Position numbers and translations under genes: made by a program. A model generated the notes under the pieces. It saw only the letters and a program-made list of their open reading frames with translations, was not told the origin of the DNA and did not search any database. From CAIKZZ01 sp035604595 (lineage in GTDB: Bacteria > Pseudomonadota > Gammaproteobacteria > Steroidobacterales > Steroidobacteraceae), in contig DATNIE010000029.1 of NCBI GenBank assembly GCA_035604595.1, positions 118,741-182,740 on the forward strand: DNA of 64,000 nucleotides, read 5' to 3'. This document shows positions 24,950-33,840 of the stretch, in pieces. How positions within the stretch are numbered: the first letter of the stretch is position 1; the number at the start of each line of letters is the position of its first letter.

Positions 24950-25986
24950 GCGCCTCTCCCCGAGAATGCGGCCAGCGCGCCGAGCAGGTCCCCGGCCGCG
25001 CCCGAATCGATCGCCAGAGCGGCGCGGGCGGCGCCCGCCCGGGGTCCGGTCGCGAGCCCGGCCACCTCGAGGGCCAGGGCCGCGCCCATGATGAGTGCAT
25101 CGCGGTGCGGCCCGCGGTCGGTGCCGCCCAGGACGCTCGCGAGCGCGGCGGCGTTGTGCGTGGCGTCCCCGCCCGTCAGCTGCTCGGGCCGGCAGGACGG
25201 CAGGCCGAAGTCGTCCGCGCTGCGGATGGATTCGCTGACGCTTCCCGGACGGACGTCGTACATCAGGAACGGGCCCGCCGGCGTCGGCTCGTCCCAGCCG
25301 GGTTCTCCATGGACGACGAACGCGCGCCGGATCGGGAGTCCCGCGAGGGTATCGGCCATCAGGCGCGCCGACGCGCGGCTGAACGCGCCGATCACGTGGT
25401 AGGGGGGCTCGGCGGGGTTCGTCAGGGGCCCCAGCATGTTGAACACGGTCCTTATGCCGAGCGCGGCGCGCACCGGCGCGATCGCCCGCATCGCGGGGTG
25501 ATAGTGCGGCGCGAACAGGAACGTGAAGCCGGTGGCGGCGAGGCACTCGCCGGCAGCCTGCGCGTCGAGCGGCATCGGGAGCCCCAGCGCCTCGAGCAGG
25601 TCCGCGCTGCCAGAGCGGCTCGACACGGAGCGATTGCCGTGCTTTGCGACCCGCGCACCCGCGGCCGCCGCGAGCAGCGCCGCGCCGGTCGACAGGTTGA
25701 AGGTGTGCGAGGCATCGCCACCCGTGCCGACGATGTCGACGGTCGGCCCGACATCCGGCAGCCGCGGCCGGCGGGCGAGTCCGCGCATGCCGCGGGCGAA
25801 GCCGCGAAGCTCGTCGGCCGTGACGTCCTTGGCACGCAGCGCCGCGAGCAGCGCGCCCGCCAGTGCCGGGGCGAGCGCCGGGTCGGTCAGCGCAATCAGC
25901 AGATCGTGCGCCTGTCGCTCACTCAGCGAGCGGCCCTCGACCAGGCTCTCGAGCGTGGCCCGCAGCGGCTGTGGTCCGCTGGTCAT
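24946..25986 (-). CDS. trpD: Anthranilate phosphoribosyltransferase
   Basis: 346 residues from ATG 25986, overlapping trpG by 4 bp. The PRPP loop is VGTGGDASHTFNLST (GTGGD), followed by KHGNRSVSSRSGSADLLEALG, FAPHYHPAMR and FNMLGPLTNPA. It transfers the phosphoribosyl group to anthranilate. Separate trpG and trpD genes (no fusion) match the arrangement of non-enteric gammaproteobacteria. Confidence 0.97.
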   Translation of the reverse strand: MTSGPQPLRATLESLVEGRSLSERQAHDLLIALTDPALAPALAGALLAALRAKDVTADELRGFARGMRGLARRPRLPDVGPTVDIVGTGGDASHTFNLSTGAALLAAAAGARVAKHGNRSVSSRSGSADLLEALGLPMPLDAQAAGECLAATGFTFLFAPHYHPAMRAIAPVRAALGIRTVFNMLGPLTNPAEPPYHVIGAFSRASARLMADTLAGLPIRRAFVVHGEPGWDEPTPAGPFLMYDVRPGSVSESIRSADDFGLPSCRPEQLTGGDATHNAAALASVLGGTDRGPHRDALIMGAALALEVAGLATGPRAGAARAALAIDSGAAGDLLGALAAFSGRGA

Positions 25987-26597
25987 GCCGCCCCGCGCAC
26001 GCGCGTGCCGCTGTCGGGAATCGCGAGGAAGTTGCGCATCAGCGCCGGCCCGTCGGGCGTCAGCACGCTCTCTGGATGGAACTGCACGCCCTCGGCCGCG
26101 AGCGACCGGTGCCGGACGCCCATGATCTCGCCTTCCGGCGTCAGCGCCGTGACCAGGAGCTCCGGCGGCAGGGAACCGGGCTCCGCGATCAGCGAGTGAT
26201 AGCGGCCGACCTCGAGCGGCTGCGGCAGCCCCGCGAACAGGCCCTGCCGGTCGTGCTCGACGCGCGAGGTCTTGCCGTGCATCAGCCGCCAGTTGCGGAT
26301 CACCTTGCCACCGAATACCGCGGTGATCGCCTGGTGGCCCAGGCACACGCCGAGCACGGGGATCCGTCCGGCGAAGGCCTCGATCATCTGCATCGACACG
26401 CCCGCATCGTACGGGGTGCCCGGACCCGGCGAGATGCACAGGTGCGTGGGTCCGAGCGCCCGGGCCGCTGCGACCGTGATCTCATCGTTCCGGTACACGA
26501 GCACCTCGGCGCCCAACACCAGGAACGCCTGCACCAAGTTGTAGGTGAAGGAGTCGTAGTTGTCGATCAGCAGCAGTCGTGGCCTCGCTTCCGTCAT
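25983..26597 (-). CDS. trpG: Anthranilate synthase component II (glutamine amidotransferase)
   Basis: 204 residues. It is a class I glutaminase that supplies ammonia to TrpE. The opening LLLIDNYDSFTYNLVQ and oxyanion loop PGPGTPYDAG are present. The nucleophile is Cys in GVCLGHQAI, and the catalytic His/Glu are in GVQFHPESVL. It lies 1 bp after the trpE stop. The same subunit may also serve 4-amino-4-deoxychorismate synthase, as no separate pabA is visible here. Confidence 0.96.
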   Translation of the reverse strand: MTEARPRLLLIDNYDSFTYNLVQAFLVLGAEVLVYRNDEITVAAARALGPTHLCISPGPGTPYDAGVSMQMIEAFAGRIPVLGVCLGHQAITAVFGGKVIRNWRLMHGKTSRVEHDRQGLFAGLPQPLEVGRYHSLIAEPGSLPPELLVTALTPEGEIMGVRHRSLAAEGVQFHPESVLTPDGPALMRNFLAIPDSGTRVRGAA

Positions 26598-26598
26598 G

Positions 26599-27999
26599 TC
26601 ACAGACCCTCCTTCGCGAGCTCGAGCGCCCGTCCGAGCACCGCGCTCTTCGCGAGCACTTCGTCGTGCTCGCGCTCAGGGACGCTGTCCGCGACGATGCC
26701 CGCCCCCGCCTGATAGCGGTAGCGCCCGTCGTGGAAGGTCACCGTGCGGATCGTGATCGCATGATCCATGGCGCCGCCGTGGCCGAAGTACCCGTAGGTT
26801 CCGCCGTAGAATCCCCGGCGCACGGGCTCCAGCTGCTCGATGATTTCCATGGCCCGGACCTTCGGCGCCCCGACCAGGGTCCCGGCCGGGAACGATGCGG
26901 CAAACAGGTCGAAGGCGTCGCAGCCCCTCGCGAGCGTGCCCTGCACGCCGCTGACCATGTGCATCACGTGGCTGTAGCGCTCGATCACCCGGTAGGGGTC
27001 GACTCGCACGCTGCCCGCCGCCGCCACGCGCCCGAGGTCGTTGCGGGCGAGATCGACGAGCATCACGTGCTCGGCGTTCTCCTTGACGTCGGCAAGGAGT
27101 TCGCGCTCGAGCGCCGCGTCGGCAGCCGGGTCCGAACCACGCGGGCGCGTGCCGGCGATCGGCCTCAGCTGCGCCTGGCCGGCGCTCAGGCGCACGAGTG
27201 CCTCGGGAGAGGAGCCGACGAGCGTCTGGTCGCCGAGCTCGCAGTAGATCATGTACGGCGACGGATTGATCAGCCGCAGCGCCCGGTAGGCCTCGAAGGG
27301 CTCGAGCTCGCACTCGCCCTCGAAGCGCGCGGACAGCACGAGCTGGTAGACATCGCCCGCGGCGATGTGCTGCTGGGCGCGTCTGACGCCGTCGATGTAT
27401 TCCGCCCGCGTCAGGCTCGGCGTCGGCGCCGCGAGCCGCGCCGGCGGCCGGCCGATCGCGAGCCCGCCGCGCAGCGCCCGGACGATCTCGCGCCGCAGCT
27501 CGGCGCGCTCAGGCTGCGGGCCAGCGTGCAGGAGTGCGATGCCGCGCGTGACGTGGTCGAAGATCAGCAACGAGCGCGGCGCGATGTAGCAGGCCTCCGG
27601 GACCCCCGCTTCGACGGCGAGCCGGCTCGGCAACCGCTCGAAGTAGCGCACGAGGTCGTAGGAGGCGGCGCCGACCAGACCCCCGGCGAGCGGCATTCCG
27701 GAAATCTCCGGCTGCGGCCGTGGCGCACGCGCAAGCTCCGCACGCAGCGTCTCGAGCAGCGCCGCGCGGTCCGCCGGCCGCGGCCGGGTCTCGCCTGGCC
27801 GGCCCACGGCACGCACGTGCAGGCCCGCCGGATCGAGCCGCACCTCGAGGCAGTCGCCGAAGCCGATGAACGAATAGCGGGCGAGACGCTCGCCTCCTTC
27901 GACGCTCTCGAGCAGAAAGCGCGGCTTGAACGGACGCAGTTTCAGGTACGCCGAGACGGGCGTATCGAGGTCTGCGGTGATGTCGAACGGCGGCTGCAT
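26599..27999 (-). CDS. trpE: Anthranilate synthase component I
   Basis: 466 residues, a little shorter than enteric TrpE (~520). The N-terminal feedback domain includes LLESVEGGERLARYSFIG, where the LLES element binds tryptophan in homologues. The chorismate-binding C-terminal domain has IAGTRPRG, DLARNDLGRV, SGVQGTL, FPAGTLVGAPKVRAMEII and GAGIVADS. Ends 1 bp before the trpG start. It is first in the operon, 35 bp after the attenuator. Confidence 0.97.
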   Translation of the reverse strand: MQPPFDITADLDTPVSAYLKLRPFKPRFLLESVEGGERLARYSFIGFGDCLEVRLDPAGLHVRAVGRPGETRPRPADRAALLETLRAELARAPRPQPEISGMPLAGGLVGAASYDLVRYFERLPSRLAVEAGVPEACYIAPRSLLIFDHVTRGIALLHAGPQPERAELRREIVRALRGGLAIGRPPARLAAPTPSLTRAEYIDGVRRAQQHIAAGDVYQLVLSARFEGECELEPFEAYRALRLINPSPYMIYCELGDQTLVGSSPEALVRLSAGQAQLRPIAGTRPRGSDPAADAALERELLADVKENAEHVMLVDLARNDLGRVAAAGSVRVDPYRVIERYSHVMHMVSGVQGTLARGCDAFDLFAASFPAGTLVGAPKVRAMEIIEQLEPVRRGFYGGTYGYFGHGGAMDHAITIRTVTFHDGRYRYQAGAGIVADSVPEREHDEVLAKSAVLGRALELAKEGL

Positions 28000-28034
28000 G
28001 GGCTCCTCGTCGGGGGCACCGGGGAGCGGACGAC

Positions 28035-28070
28035 AAAAAACCCATCCCCGGCACTGGTCGGAGACGGGTT
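28035..28070 (-). terminator. trp attenuator terminator
   Basis: Read on the minus strand: a 12-bp stem (arms 28070-28059 and 28050-28039, two G-U wobbles), an 8-nt loop, and an uninterrupted T run (28040-28035). It lies between the leader peptide stop (28096) and trpE. A GGAGTGGG segment inside trpL (28123-28116) is partly complementary to the 5' arm and could act as an antiterminator when ribosomes stall at the Trp codons. The stem is seen; the switching is inferred. Confidence 0.88.
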
Positions 28071-28095
28071 CGCGGTAGGGTCTAGGATCGCTCGG

Positions 28096-28197
28096 CTAAG
28101 CCTGTCCCCCGCGCGCCCACTCCATCGAGGGGCGCCACCACCAGCCCGTGTTGGGCACGGGCGCCGGAGCGGGCGGGTTGTGACGGAACGGCTTCAT
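28096..28197 (-). CDS. trpL: trp operon leader peptide
   Basis: 33 codons starting MKPFRHNPP and ending WARGGQA. Three consecutive Trp codons (W19-W21, positions 28143-28135) are followed by a fourth (W27). The reading frame stops 26 bp before the attenuator stem. Stalling at the Trp codons during tRNA-Trp shortage would free the downstream RNA to prevent terminator formation. No Shine-Dalgarno sequence precedes the ATG, consistent with the promoter placement just upstream. Confidence 0.88.
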   Translation of the reverse strand: MKPFRHNPPAPAPVPNTGWWWRPSMEWARGGQA

Positions 28198-28205
28198 GAC
28201 GCCGG

Positions 28206-28235
28206 AGTATGGCGCGAGCACGGAAAACCGGTCAA
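28206..28235 (-). promoter_or_regulatory. trp operon sigma-70 promoter, giving a leaderless trpL mRNA
   Basis: On the minus strand, -35 TTGACC (28235-28230, 5/6) is followed by an 18-bp spacer and -10 CATACT (28211-28206, 4/6). Transcription should start about 7 nt downstream, near 28199, within a few bases of the trpL ATG at 28197. The hexamers are seen; the start site is predicted. Confidence 0.68.
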
Positions 28236-28324
28236 GCCGGCCGTCCGCGATCCCGCCGCCCGCAGCGCCGAGGGAGCCGCCGGGCATGGTAGGGTCGGCT
28301 CCTTGCGGGGCGACGTTCGACGGC

Positions 28325-29269
28325 ATGGGTGTGATGACCTCTCGATTCCTCGGCCCACGGTACTGGCCGACCTGGGTGGGCCTGGGCGTGCTGCGGCTCG
28401 TCGAGCAGCTGCCGTTCGCCTCGCTGCTGTCGGTCGGCCGCTGCCTCGGCCGGCTGGCCCGTCGCGCGCCGCTGCCGTACGCACGGGTGGCACGGCGGAA
28501 CATCGAGCTGTGCCTGCCCGAGCTCAGCCTCGATGAGCGCGAGGCGCTGATCAACCGGCATTTCGAGAGCCTCGGCATCGGCATGCTCGAGTCGGCGATG
28601 ACCTGGTGGAGCCGGGACGAACGGATCAACGCGTTGTCCAGCGTCGAGGGGCTCGAGCACCTCAACGCCACGCTTGCGCGCGGCCGTGGCGCGATCATCC
28701 TGACGGCGCACTTCACGACGCTGCAGATCGGCGCCCGGATACTCAACAACCGCATCCCGATCAACGTGCTGTACCGGCCGCTAAAGAATGAGCTGCTGGC
28801 GGCCGTCTCGGGCGGCAGCTTCGGACGGCAGGCGCGCAAGGCAATCCAGCGCGACGACGTGCGCGCGATGATCAGTGCGCTCAGGCGCAACGAAATCGTC
28901 TGGTACGCGGCCGACCAGAGCTACCGCAACAAGGGTGCGATGATGGTGCCGTTCTTCGGCCATCCGGCCGCAACCAACGTCTTCACCTCGCGGCTCGCCG
29001 CGATCACCGGCGCCGCCGTCCTGTACTACTCGACCGAGCGGTTGCCGGGCACGCAGGGCTGGCGCGCGACGATCCATCCGCCGTTCGCCGACTGGCCGGG
29101 ACCCGATCCGGTGGCCGATACGCTGCGCTACCACGCCTGCATCGAGGCGCAGGTCCGCAAGATGCCGGAGCAGTACTGGTGGATCCACCGGCGCTTCAAG
29201 GGCCTGACGCCCGACTATCCGGATTACTACGGCCCGGGTGCGCGAATCACGCGCCAGCAGAACGGGTAG
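28325..29269 (+). CDS. LpxL/HtrB-family Kdo2-lipid A acyltransferase
   Basis: About 314 residues from ATG 28325 (MGVMTSRFLGPRYWP). It has an N-terminal membrane-associated segment and the lysophospholipid acyltransferase fold. Expected family motifs are present: YRPLKNELL, AADQSYRNKGAMMVPFFG and QYWWIHRRFK. In the HX4(D/E) catalytic motif the acid is Gln: HFTTLQIGAR. Members add laurate or myristate to lipid A at the inner membrane. The divergent trp promoter overlaps the region just upstream. The last 43 bp overlap the convergent DUF4870 gene. Confidence 0.88.
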   Translation: MGVMTSRFLGPRYWPTWVGLGVLRLVEQLPFASLLSVGRCLGRLARRAPLPYARVARRNIELCLPELSLDEREALINRHFESLGIGMLESAMTWWSRDERINALSSVEGLEHLNATLARGRGAIILTAHFTTLQIGARILNNRIPINVLYRPLKNELLAAVSGGSFGRQARKAIQRDDVRAMISALRRNEIVWYAADQSYRNKGAMMVPFFGHPAATNVFTSRLAAITGAAVLYYSTERLPGTQGWRATIHPPFADWPGPDPVADTLRYHACIEAQVRKMPEQYWWIHRRFKGLTPDYPDYYGPGARITRQQNG

Positions 29270-29625
29270 CGATAGCGGACGCCCTCGCTCGACTTCACCG
29301 CGGCGATAATGGTGACGATGAAGTGAAACAGCAGCAGGCCCGCGAAGATCGCAAATCCGACGACGATCACCATCAGGATCCCGGCAGCGATCAGCGCCAG
29401 CAGGATCGTGATCTGGAAATTCAGTGTCTCCCGGCCCTGGTCCGCGACCAGCGGCAGTTCATCGCGCTTCATCAGCCAGATCACCAAGGGCGCGATGAAG
29501 CCGCCGATCACCGTCACGTACATCAGCATTGCGCTCATGTGACAGAGCATCGCCCACTGCCGCTCCTCGTGGCTCGGCGTGGCAACCGCGGCTGGCGCGC
29601 CGCCGGATCGTGCCTCATCTTGCAT
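29227..29625 (-). CDS. DUF4870 membrane protein
   Basis: 132 residues with three hydrophobic segments (about 32-52, 70-90 and 92-112). The family signature is RQWAMLCHMSAMLMYVTVIGGFIAPLVIWLMKRDELPLV followed by ADQGRETLNFQIT. It is an inner-membrane protein of unknown function. It is convergent with the LpxL-family gene, overlapping 43 bp at the 3' ends, and divergent from the ABC exporter. Confidence 0.88.
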   Translation of the reverse strand: MQDEARSGGAPAAVATPSHEERQWAMLCHMSAMLMYVTVIGGFIAPLVIWLMKRDELPLVADQGRETLNFQITILLALIAAGILMVIVVGFAIFAGLLLFHFIVTIIAAVKSSEGVRYRYPFCWRVIRAPGP

Positions 29626-29747
29626 CCCGCTCCCTCCTGCACGCGCTACGCTAGCATGGCCGTGCGGATGCCGCCCGGCGCGCCGGCGGTGGCCGTGTCC
29701 TTATAATCGCCGCTGGCCCGGCCCGCCGGGCCCGCCGGAGTCCGCCC

Positions 29748-31613
29748 GTGAACCTGAAGGATCTGCTGCGTTCCTGGCAGGCCGACCCCGGCGCGCGGCC
29801 GGCCGCCGGCAAGCGGCGGATCGGCAGCATATTCCGCTACGGCCGCCATGCGGTCGAGCTCGCCTACACCACCAACGCGCGCCTGTGCCTCGCGCTCGCG
29901 CTGCTGACCGTGGCTGCGGGCGTCCTGCCGGCCGGCGTCGCCTGGATCGGCGCGCGCATCGTCGATGCGGTCGTCGGCGCGATCCGCGCCTACCCGGTCA
30001 CCGGCGCCGCCGCCTACCGGCCGGTGCTCAGCTTCGTCGCACTCGAGGCGCTGCTGGTTGCGCTGCTCGCGGCCGCACAACGCGGGCTGTCGACCTGCCA
30101 GTCACTGCTGCGTGCGCAGCTCGGCCAGCGGGTCAACGTGATGATCCTCGAGAAGGCCCTGACGCTCGGGCTCGCGCAGTTCGAGGACTCGGAGTTCTAC
30201 GACAAGCTGACGCGCGCCCGGCGCGAGGCGTCCAGCCGGCCGCTGTCGATGGTGATGCGGACCTTCGGGCTCGTGCAGAACGCGGTGTCGCTCGCGAGCT
30301 TCGGTGCAATTCTGGTGCAGTTCTCGCCGATCGCGGTCGCGATCCTCGCGCTCGCCGGGCTACCCGCGTTCTTCGCCGAGGCCAAGTTCTCGGGCGACGC
30401 GTTCCGCCTGTTCCGCTGGCGCTCGCCCGAGACGCGCATGCAGCTGTACCTCGAGACGGTACTGGCGCGCGAGGACCATGCCAAGGAAGTGAAGCTGTTC
30501 GGGATCGGGCCGCTGCTGCTGGAGCGCTACCGAACAATCTACGAGAAGCTCTATCGGGAGGACCGCGAGCTGACTCTGAAGCGCGACACGTGGGGCTTTG
30601 CGCTCGGGTTGCTCGCGACGCTGAGCCTGTATGGCGCATACGCCTGGATCGCCGTGGCGGCGGTGCGCAGCGTCATCACGCTCGGCCAGATGACGATGTA
30701 CCTGGCGCTGTTCCGCCAGGGGCAGGCGGCGCTTTCGGCGGGGCTGTCGGCGATCGGCGGGCTGTACGAGGACAACCTGTACCTGTCGAACCTGTACGAG
30801 TACCTGGAGCAGCCGGTTCCGGCGCTGCGCGGCGAGGTCCGGCACGGCCCGGCGCCGGCCGAGGGCATCCGTTTCGAAAGAGTGTCGTTCACCTATCCCG
30901 ACGCCGAGGCGCCGGCGCTCGCGGACATCAGCCTCACGATCCTCCCCGGGGAGAGTCTCGCGCTCGTCGGCGAGAACGGCTCGGGCAAGACGACGCTGAT
31001 CAAACTGCTGACGCGGCTCTACCATCCGTCGACGGGTCGGATCCTGTTCGAGGGCCGGGACTTGGAGGACTGGGACGAAGTGACGCTGCGCGAGCGGATC
31101 GGGGTCATCTTCCAGGACTTCGCGCGCTACCAGCTGCTGGTCGGCGAGAACGTCGGCGCCGGCGATGTGGCGCACTTCGATGCCCGGGAACGCTGGATCG
31201 AGGCCGCCGAGAAGGGCCTCGCGGATCCATTCATCCGCGAATTGCCCGCCGGCTACGACACGCAGCTCGGCAAGTGGTTCAAGGACGGACGCGAGCTGTC
31301 GGGCGGGGAGTGGCAGAAGATCGCGCTGTCGCGGGCCTTCATGCGCTCGCGCGCCGACGTGCTGGTGCTCGACGAGCCCACCGCCGCAATGGACGCAGCC
31401 GCCGAGGCGGAGGTGTTCGAGCACTTCCGAACCCTGACCCGCGGGCGGATCACGATCCTGATCTCGCACCGGTTCTCGACCGTGCGGATGGCCGACCAGA
31501 TAGCGGTGCTCGAGGGCGGGCGCATCGTCGAGTGTGGCTCGCACGAGGAGCTGATGCGGCTCGACGGGCGCTATGCGCGGCTGTTCACGCTGCAGGCGCG
31601 CGGCTACCGCTGA
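29748..31613 (+). CDS. ABC exporter half-transporter (permease fused to ATPase)
   Basis: 621 residues. The membrane domain spans about 40-340 with roughly six helices. The ATPase has Walker A GENGSGKTT (near 408), Q-loop VIFQDFARYQ, signature LSGGEWQKIALSRA, Walker B VLVLDEPTAAMD and H-loop ISHRFSTVRMAD. It belongs to the type IV (MsbA-like) exporters, working as a homodimer. The Ala/Arg-rich start and FEDSEFYDKLTRARREA match the group often encoded with peptide or lanthipeptide loci, but no such locus is nearby, so the substrate is unknown. TATAAT at 29702-29707 is a candidate -10. Confidence 0.88.
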   Translation: MNLKDLLRSWQADPGARPAAGKRRIGSIFRYGRHAVELAYTTNARLCLALALLTVAAGVLPAGVAWIGARIVDAVVGAIRAYPVTGAAAYRPVLSFVALEALLVALLAAAQRGLSTCQSLLRAQLGQRVNVMILEKALTLGLAQFEDSEFYDKLTRARREASSRPLSMVMRTFGLVQNAVSLASFGAILVQFSPIAVAILALAGLPAFFAEAKFSGDAFRLFRWRSPETRMQLYLETVLAREDHAKEVKLFGIGPLLLERYRTIYEKLYREDRELTLKRDTWGFALGLLATLSLYGAYAWIAVAAVRSVITLGQMTMYLALFRQGQAALSAGLSAIGGLYEDNLYLSNLYEYLEQPVPALRGEVRHGPAPAEGIRFERVSFTYPDAEAPALADISLTILPGESLALVGENGSGKTTLIKLLTRLYHPSTGRILFEGRDLEDWDEVTLRERIGVIFQDFARYQLLVGENVGAGDVAHFDARERWIEAAEKGLADPFIRELPAGYDTQLGKWFKDGRELSGGEWQKIALSRAFMRSRADVLVLDEPTAAMDAAAEAEVFEHFRTLTRGRITILISHRFSTVRMADQIAVLEGGRIVECGSHEELMRLDGRYARLFTLQARGYR

Positions 31614-31750
31614 CCGGGTCGCTGCGCCCGGCACCGCGCGCCGGCGGTCACGACCCAGTCGGCCGGGCCTGGCCCTGCCGGCCGGCACCGCACACCATGG
31701 CGCGGTCGCGACCGGGCACGGCGAGGCCTGCCGGCCCGGCGCCCAACCCC

Positions 31751-31756
31751 TATAAT
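31751..31756 (+). promoter_or_regulatory. Consensus -10 element upstream of cysB
   Basis: TATAAT, a perfect -10 hexamer, lies 21 nt before the cysB ATG, so the 5' leader would be only about 15 nt. No recognisable -35 is found 16-18 bp upstream in this GC-rich stretch, which may mean an activator or an extended contact is needed. Confidence 0.5.
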
Positions 31757-31777
31757 CGGGCGCTTCGGGCGCCCATC

Positions 31778-32752
31778 ATGAAACTCCACCAGCTTCGCTA
31801 CCTCGCGGCGGTCGTCCACAACGGCCTCAACATCACGACCGCGGCGCGCAAGCTTCATACCTCGCAGCCGGGCGTCAGCAAGCAGCTGAAGCTGCTCGAG
31901 GACGAACTCGGCTTTCCGCTGTTCGAGCGCGACGGCCGCAATCTGACGCGCGTGACGGCCGCGGGCCAGCAGGTCGTGGACCGCGCGCTCACGATCCTCG
32001 AGGAAGTTCAGAACATCCGCCGCCTGTCCTCCGACCTCAAGGACGACCGCAGCGGCTCCCTCTCGATCGGCACGACACATACCCAGGCGCGCTACGTGCT
32101 GCCGCCGATCGTGCAGCGCTTCCGCGGCACCTATCCGGACGTCGACCTGCACCTGCACCAGGGTACCTCGGAGCAGATCGCCGAGCTCGCCAAGCTCGAC
32201 CGCGTCGATTTCGCGATCGCCACCGGCACGCAGGAGCTGTTTCCGGGGCTGGTGCTGCTGCCGTGCTATCGGTGGCACCGGCGGGTCATCGTGCCGCGCG
32301 AGCATCCGCTCGCCGCCGAGACGGAGCTGAGCCTGAAGTCCCTGGCGCGCTTTCCGATCGTGACCTACACGTTCAGCTTCAGCGGCCGCTCCTCGCTGCC
32401 GGCGATGTTCGAGAGCGCCGGCCTGAAGCTGCACGTGGCACTGACCGCGAGCGATGCGGACGTGATCAAGACCTACGTCCGGCTCGGCCTCGGCGTCGGC
32501 ATCATCGCGAGCATGGCGATCGATCCGCGCGAGGACCGCGACCTCGTGGTGCTGGATACCGCCCACCTGTTTGCGCCGCACGTGACGTGGATCGGGTTTC
32601 GCCGCGGCCGGCTGCTGCGCGGCTACATGTATGAATTCCTGAAGACGTTCGCACCGCATCTGAACCGGCGTCTGGTCGACCAGGCGATCCGCGCGGGCTC
32701 GGGCGATGAGCTCGCGGCGCTGCTCGCGGACGTCGAGCTGCCGACCCATTGA
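31778..32752 (+). CDS. cysB: LysR-type regulator CysB
   Basis: 324 residues from ATG 31778, the exact usual length of CysB. The N-terminal winged helix reads MKLHQLRYLAAVVHNGLNITTAARKLHTSQPGVSKQLK. The effector domain has SIGTTHTQARYVLPP and GTSEQIAEL, matching the sulfate/thiosulfate and acetylserine pocket of CysB/Cbl. It activates sulfur assimilation genes under sulfur limitation. In this organism the inducer might be an O-succinylserine-derived compound, given the MetX type present (inference). Confidence 0.95.
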   Translation: MKLHQLRYLAAVVHNGLNITTAARKLHTSQPGVSKQLKLLEDELGFPLFERDGRNLTRVTAAGQQVVDRALTILEEVQNIRRLSSDLKDDRSGSLSIGTTHTQARYVLPPIVQRFRGTYPDVDLHLHQGTSEQIAELAKLDRVDFAIATGTQELFPGLVLLPCYRWHRRVIVPREHPLAAETELSLKSLARFPIVTYTFSFSGRSSLPAMFESAGLKLHVALTASDADVIKTYVRLGLGVGIIASMAIDPREDRDLVVLDTAHLFAPHVTWIGFRRGRLLRGYMYEFLKTFAPHLNRRLVDQAIRAGSGDELAALLADVELPTH

Positions 32753-32811
32753 CGGACCGCCGCGCGTCGGATCGCTGCTCGCGGGAGAAGGCCGAGACCA
32801 GGAGAACCGAG

Positions 32812-33348
32812 ATGTTGAGAATCAGCGAACTCAAGGCACCACCGAGCCTCGAGCTATTCAGCGAGCTGGTCGAGCTGCTGCAGGACGCAGTCAGCGGCGG
32901 CGCGTCGATCGGCTGGACCGAGGTGCCGAGCACCAAGGATGCACGCAACTACTGGACGCGCGTGCTCGAGGCCGTCGGCCGCGGCGAGCGGCTGCTGTTC
33001 GTCGCGACCGACAACCACGTGTGCGCCGGCGCCATCCAGCTCGCGCTCGAATCACGCCAGAACGGCCGGCATCGCGGCGAGGTGCAGAAGCTGATGGTGC
33101 ACTCGCAGTTCCGCCGCAAGGGCATCGGCCGGGCGCTGGTCACGGCCCTCGAGAACTCGGCCGCGGCGCGCGGACTGACGTTGCTGCTGCTCGATGTGCG
33201 CAGCGGCGATGTGGCCGAGCAGCTGTACCGCCGCGCCGGCTACCAGTTGGTCGGAACCGTGCCCGGCTTCGCGCGCTCGACCGAGGGCACGTTCGACCCG
33301 ACGACGATCTACTACCGGCAGCTGAGCGCGGCTGCCGGCGAGATGTAG
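32812..33348 (+). CDS. GNAT-family N-acetyltransferase
   Basis: 178 residues from ATG 32812, with AGGAGA correctly spaced upstream; the longer in-frame extension lacks such a site. Acetyl-CoA loop motif A is VQKLMVHSQFRRKGIGRALV, with C-terminal AEQLYRRAGYQLVGTVPGFA. The substrate is not deducible. It sits 59 bp after cysB and 9 bp before yajQ on the same strand. Confidence 0.86.
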   Translation: MLRISELKAPPSLELFSELVELLQDAVSGGASIGWTEVPSTKDARNYWTRVLEAVGRGERLLFVATDNHVCAGAIQLALESRQNGRHRGEVQKLMVHSQFRRKGIGRALVTALENSAAARGLTLLLLDVRSGDVAEQLYRRAGYQLVGTVPGFARSTEGTFDPTTIYYRQLSAAAGEM

Positions 33349-33357
33349 GAGCACGCG

Positions 33358-33840
33358 GTGCCATCCTTCGATGTGGTCTCGGAACTCAATCACCACGAGC
33401 TCGCCAACGCGGTCGACCAGGCGAACCGCGAGCTCGACAGCCGTTTCGACTTCAAAGGCACGGATGCGAAGTTCGAGCTAGCCGGCAACGAGCTGACGCT
33501 CGATGCACCGGCGGACTTCCAGCTCAGGCAAATGCTCGACATCGTGCGGCTCAAGCTCACCAAGCGCGGCATCGACCTCGTGTGCCTCGAGATCAAGGAC
33601 CCGGACGTGAACCTCGCGCGGGCGCGCCAGACGGTGCTGCTGCGGGAGGGAATCAATGCCGAGACCGGGCGCAAGCTGCAGCGCGCGGTCAAGGATTCGA
33701 AGCTCAAGGTGCAGGCGGCGATCCAGGGCGAGAAGCTGCGCATCTCGGGCAAGAGCCGCGACGAGCTGCAGGCGGCGATCGCACTGTTGCGCCAGCAGAA
33801 GGTCGACGTGGCGCTGCAGTTCAACAACTTCCGCGACTGA
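33358..33840 (+). CDS. yajQ: YajQ-family nucleotide (cyclic-di-GMP) binding protein
   Basis: 160 residues from GTG 33358, preceded by AGGAG. Family hallmarks are MPSFDVVSELN, DFKGTDAKFEL, IKDPDVNLARARQ and the C-terminal LRQQKVDVALQFNNFRD. It has two ferredoxin-like domains. In Xanthomonas the homologue binds c-di-GMP and partners with a LysR-type regulator; whether this holds here is not visible. It overlaps the next start (TGATG). Confidence 0.95.
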   Translation: MPSFDVVSELNHHELANAVDQANRELDSRFDFKGTDAKFELAGNELTLDAPADFQLRQMLDIVRLKLTKRGIDLVCLEIKDPDVNLARARQTVLLREGINAETGRKLQRAVKDSKLKVQAAIQGEKLRISGKSRDELQAAIALLRQQKVDVALQFNNFRD

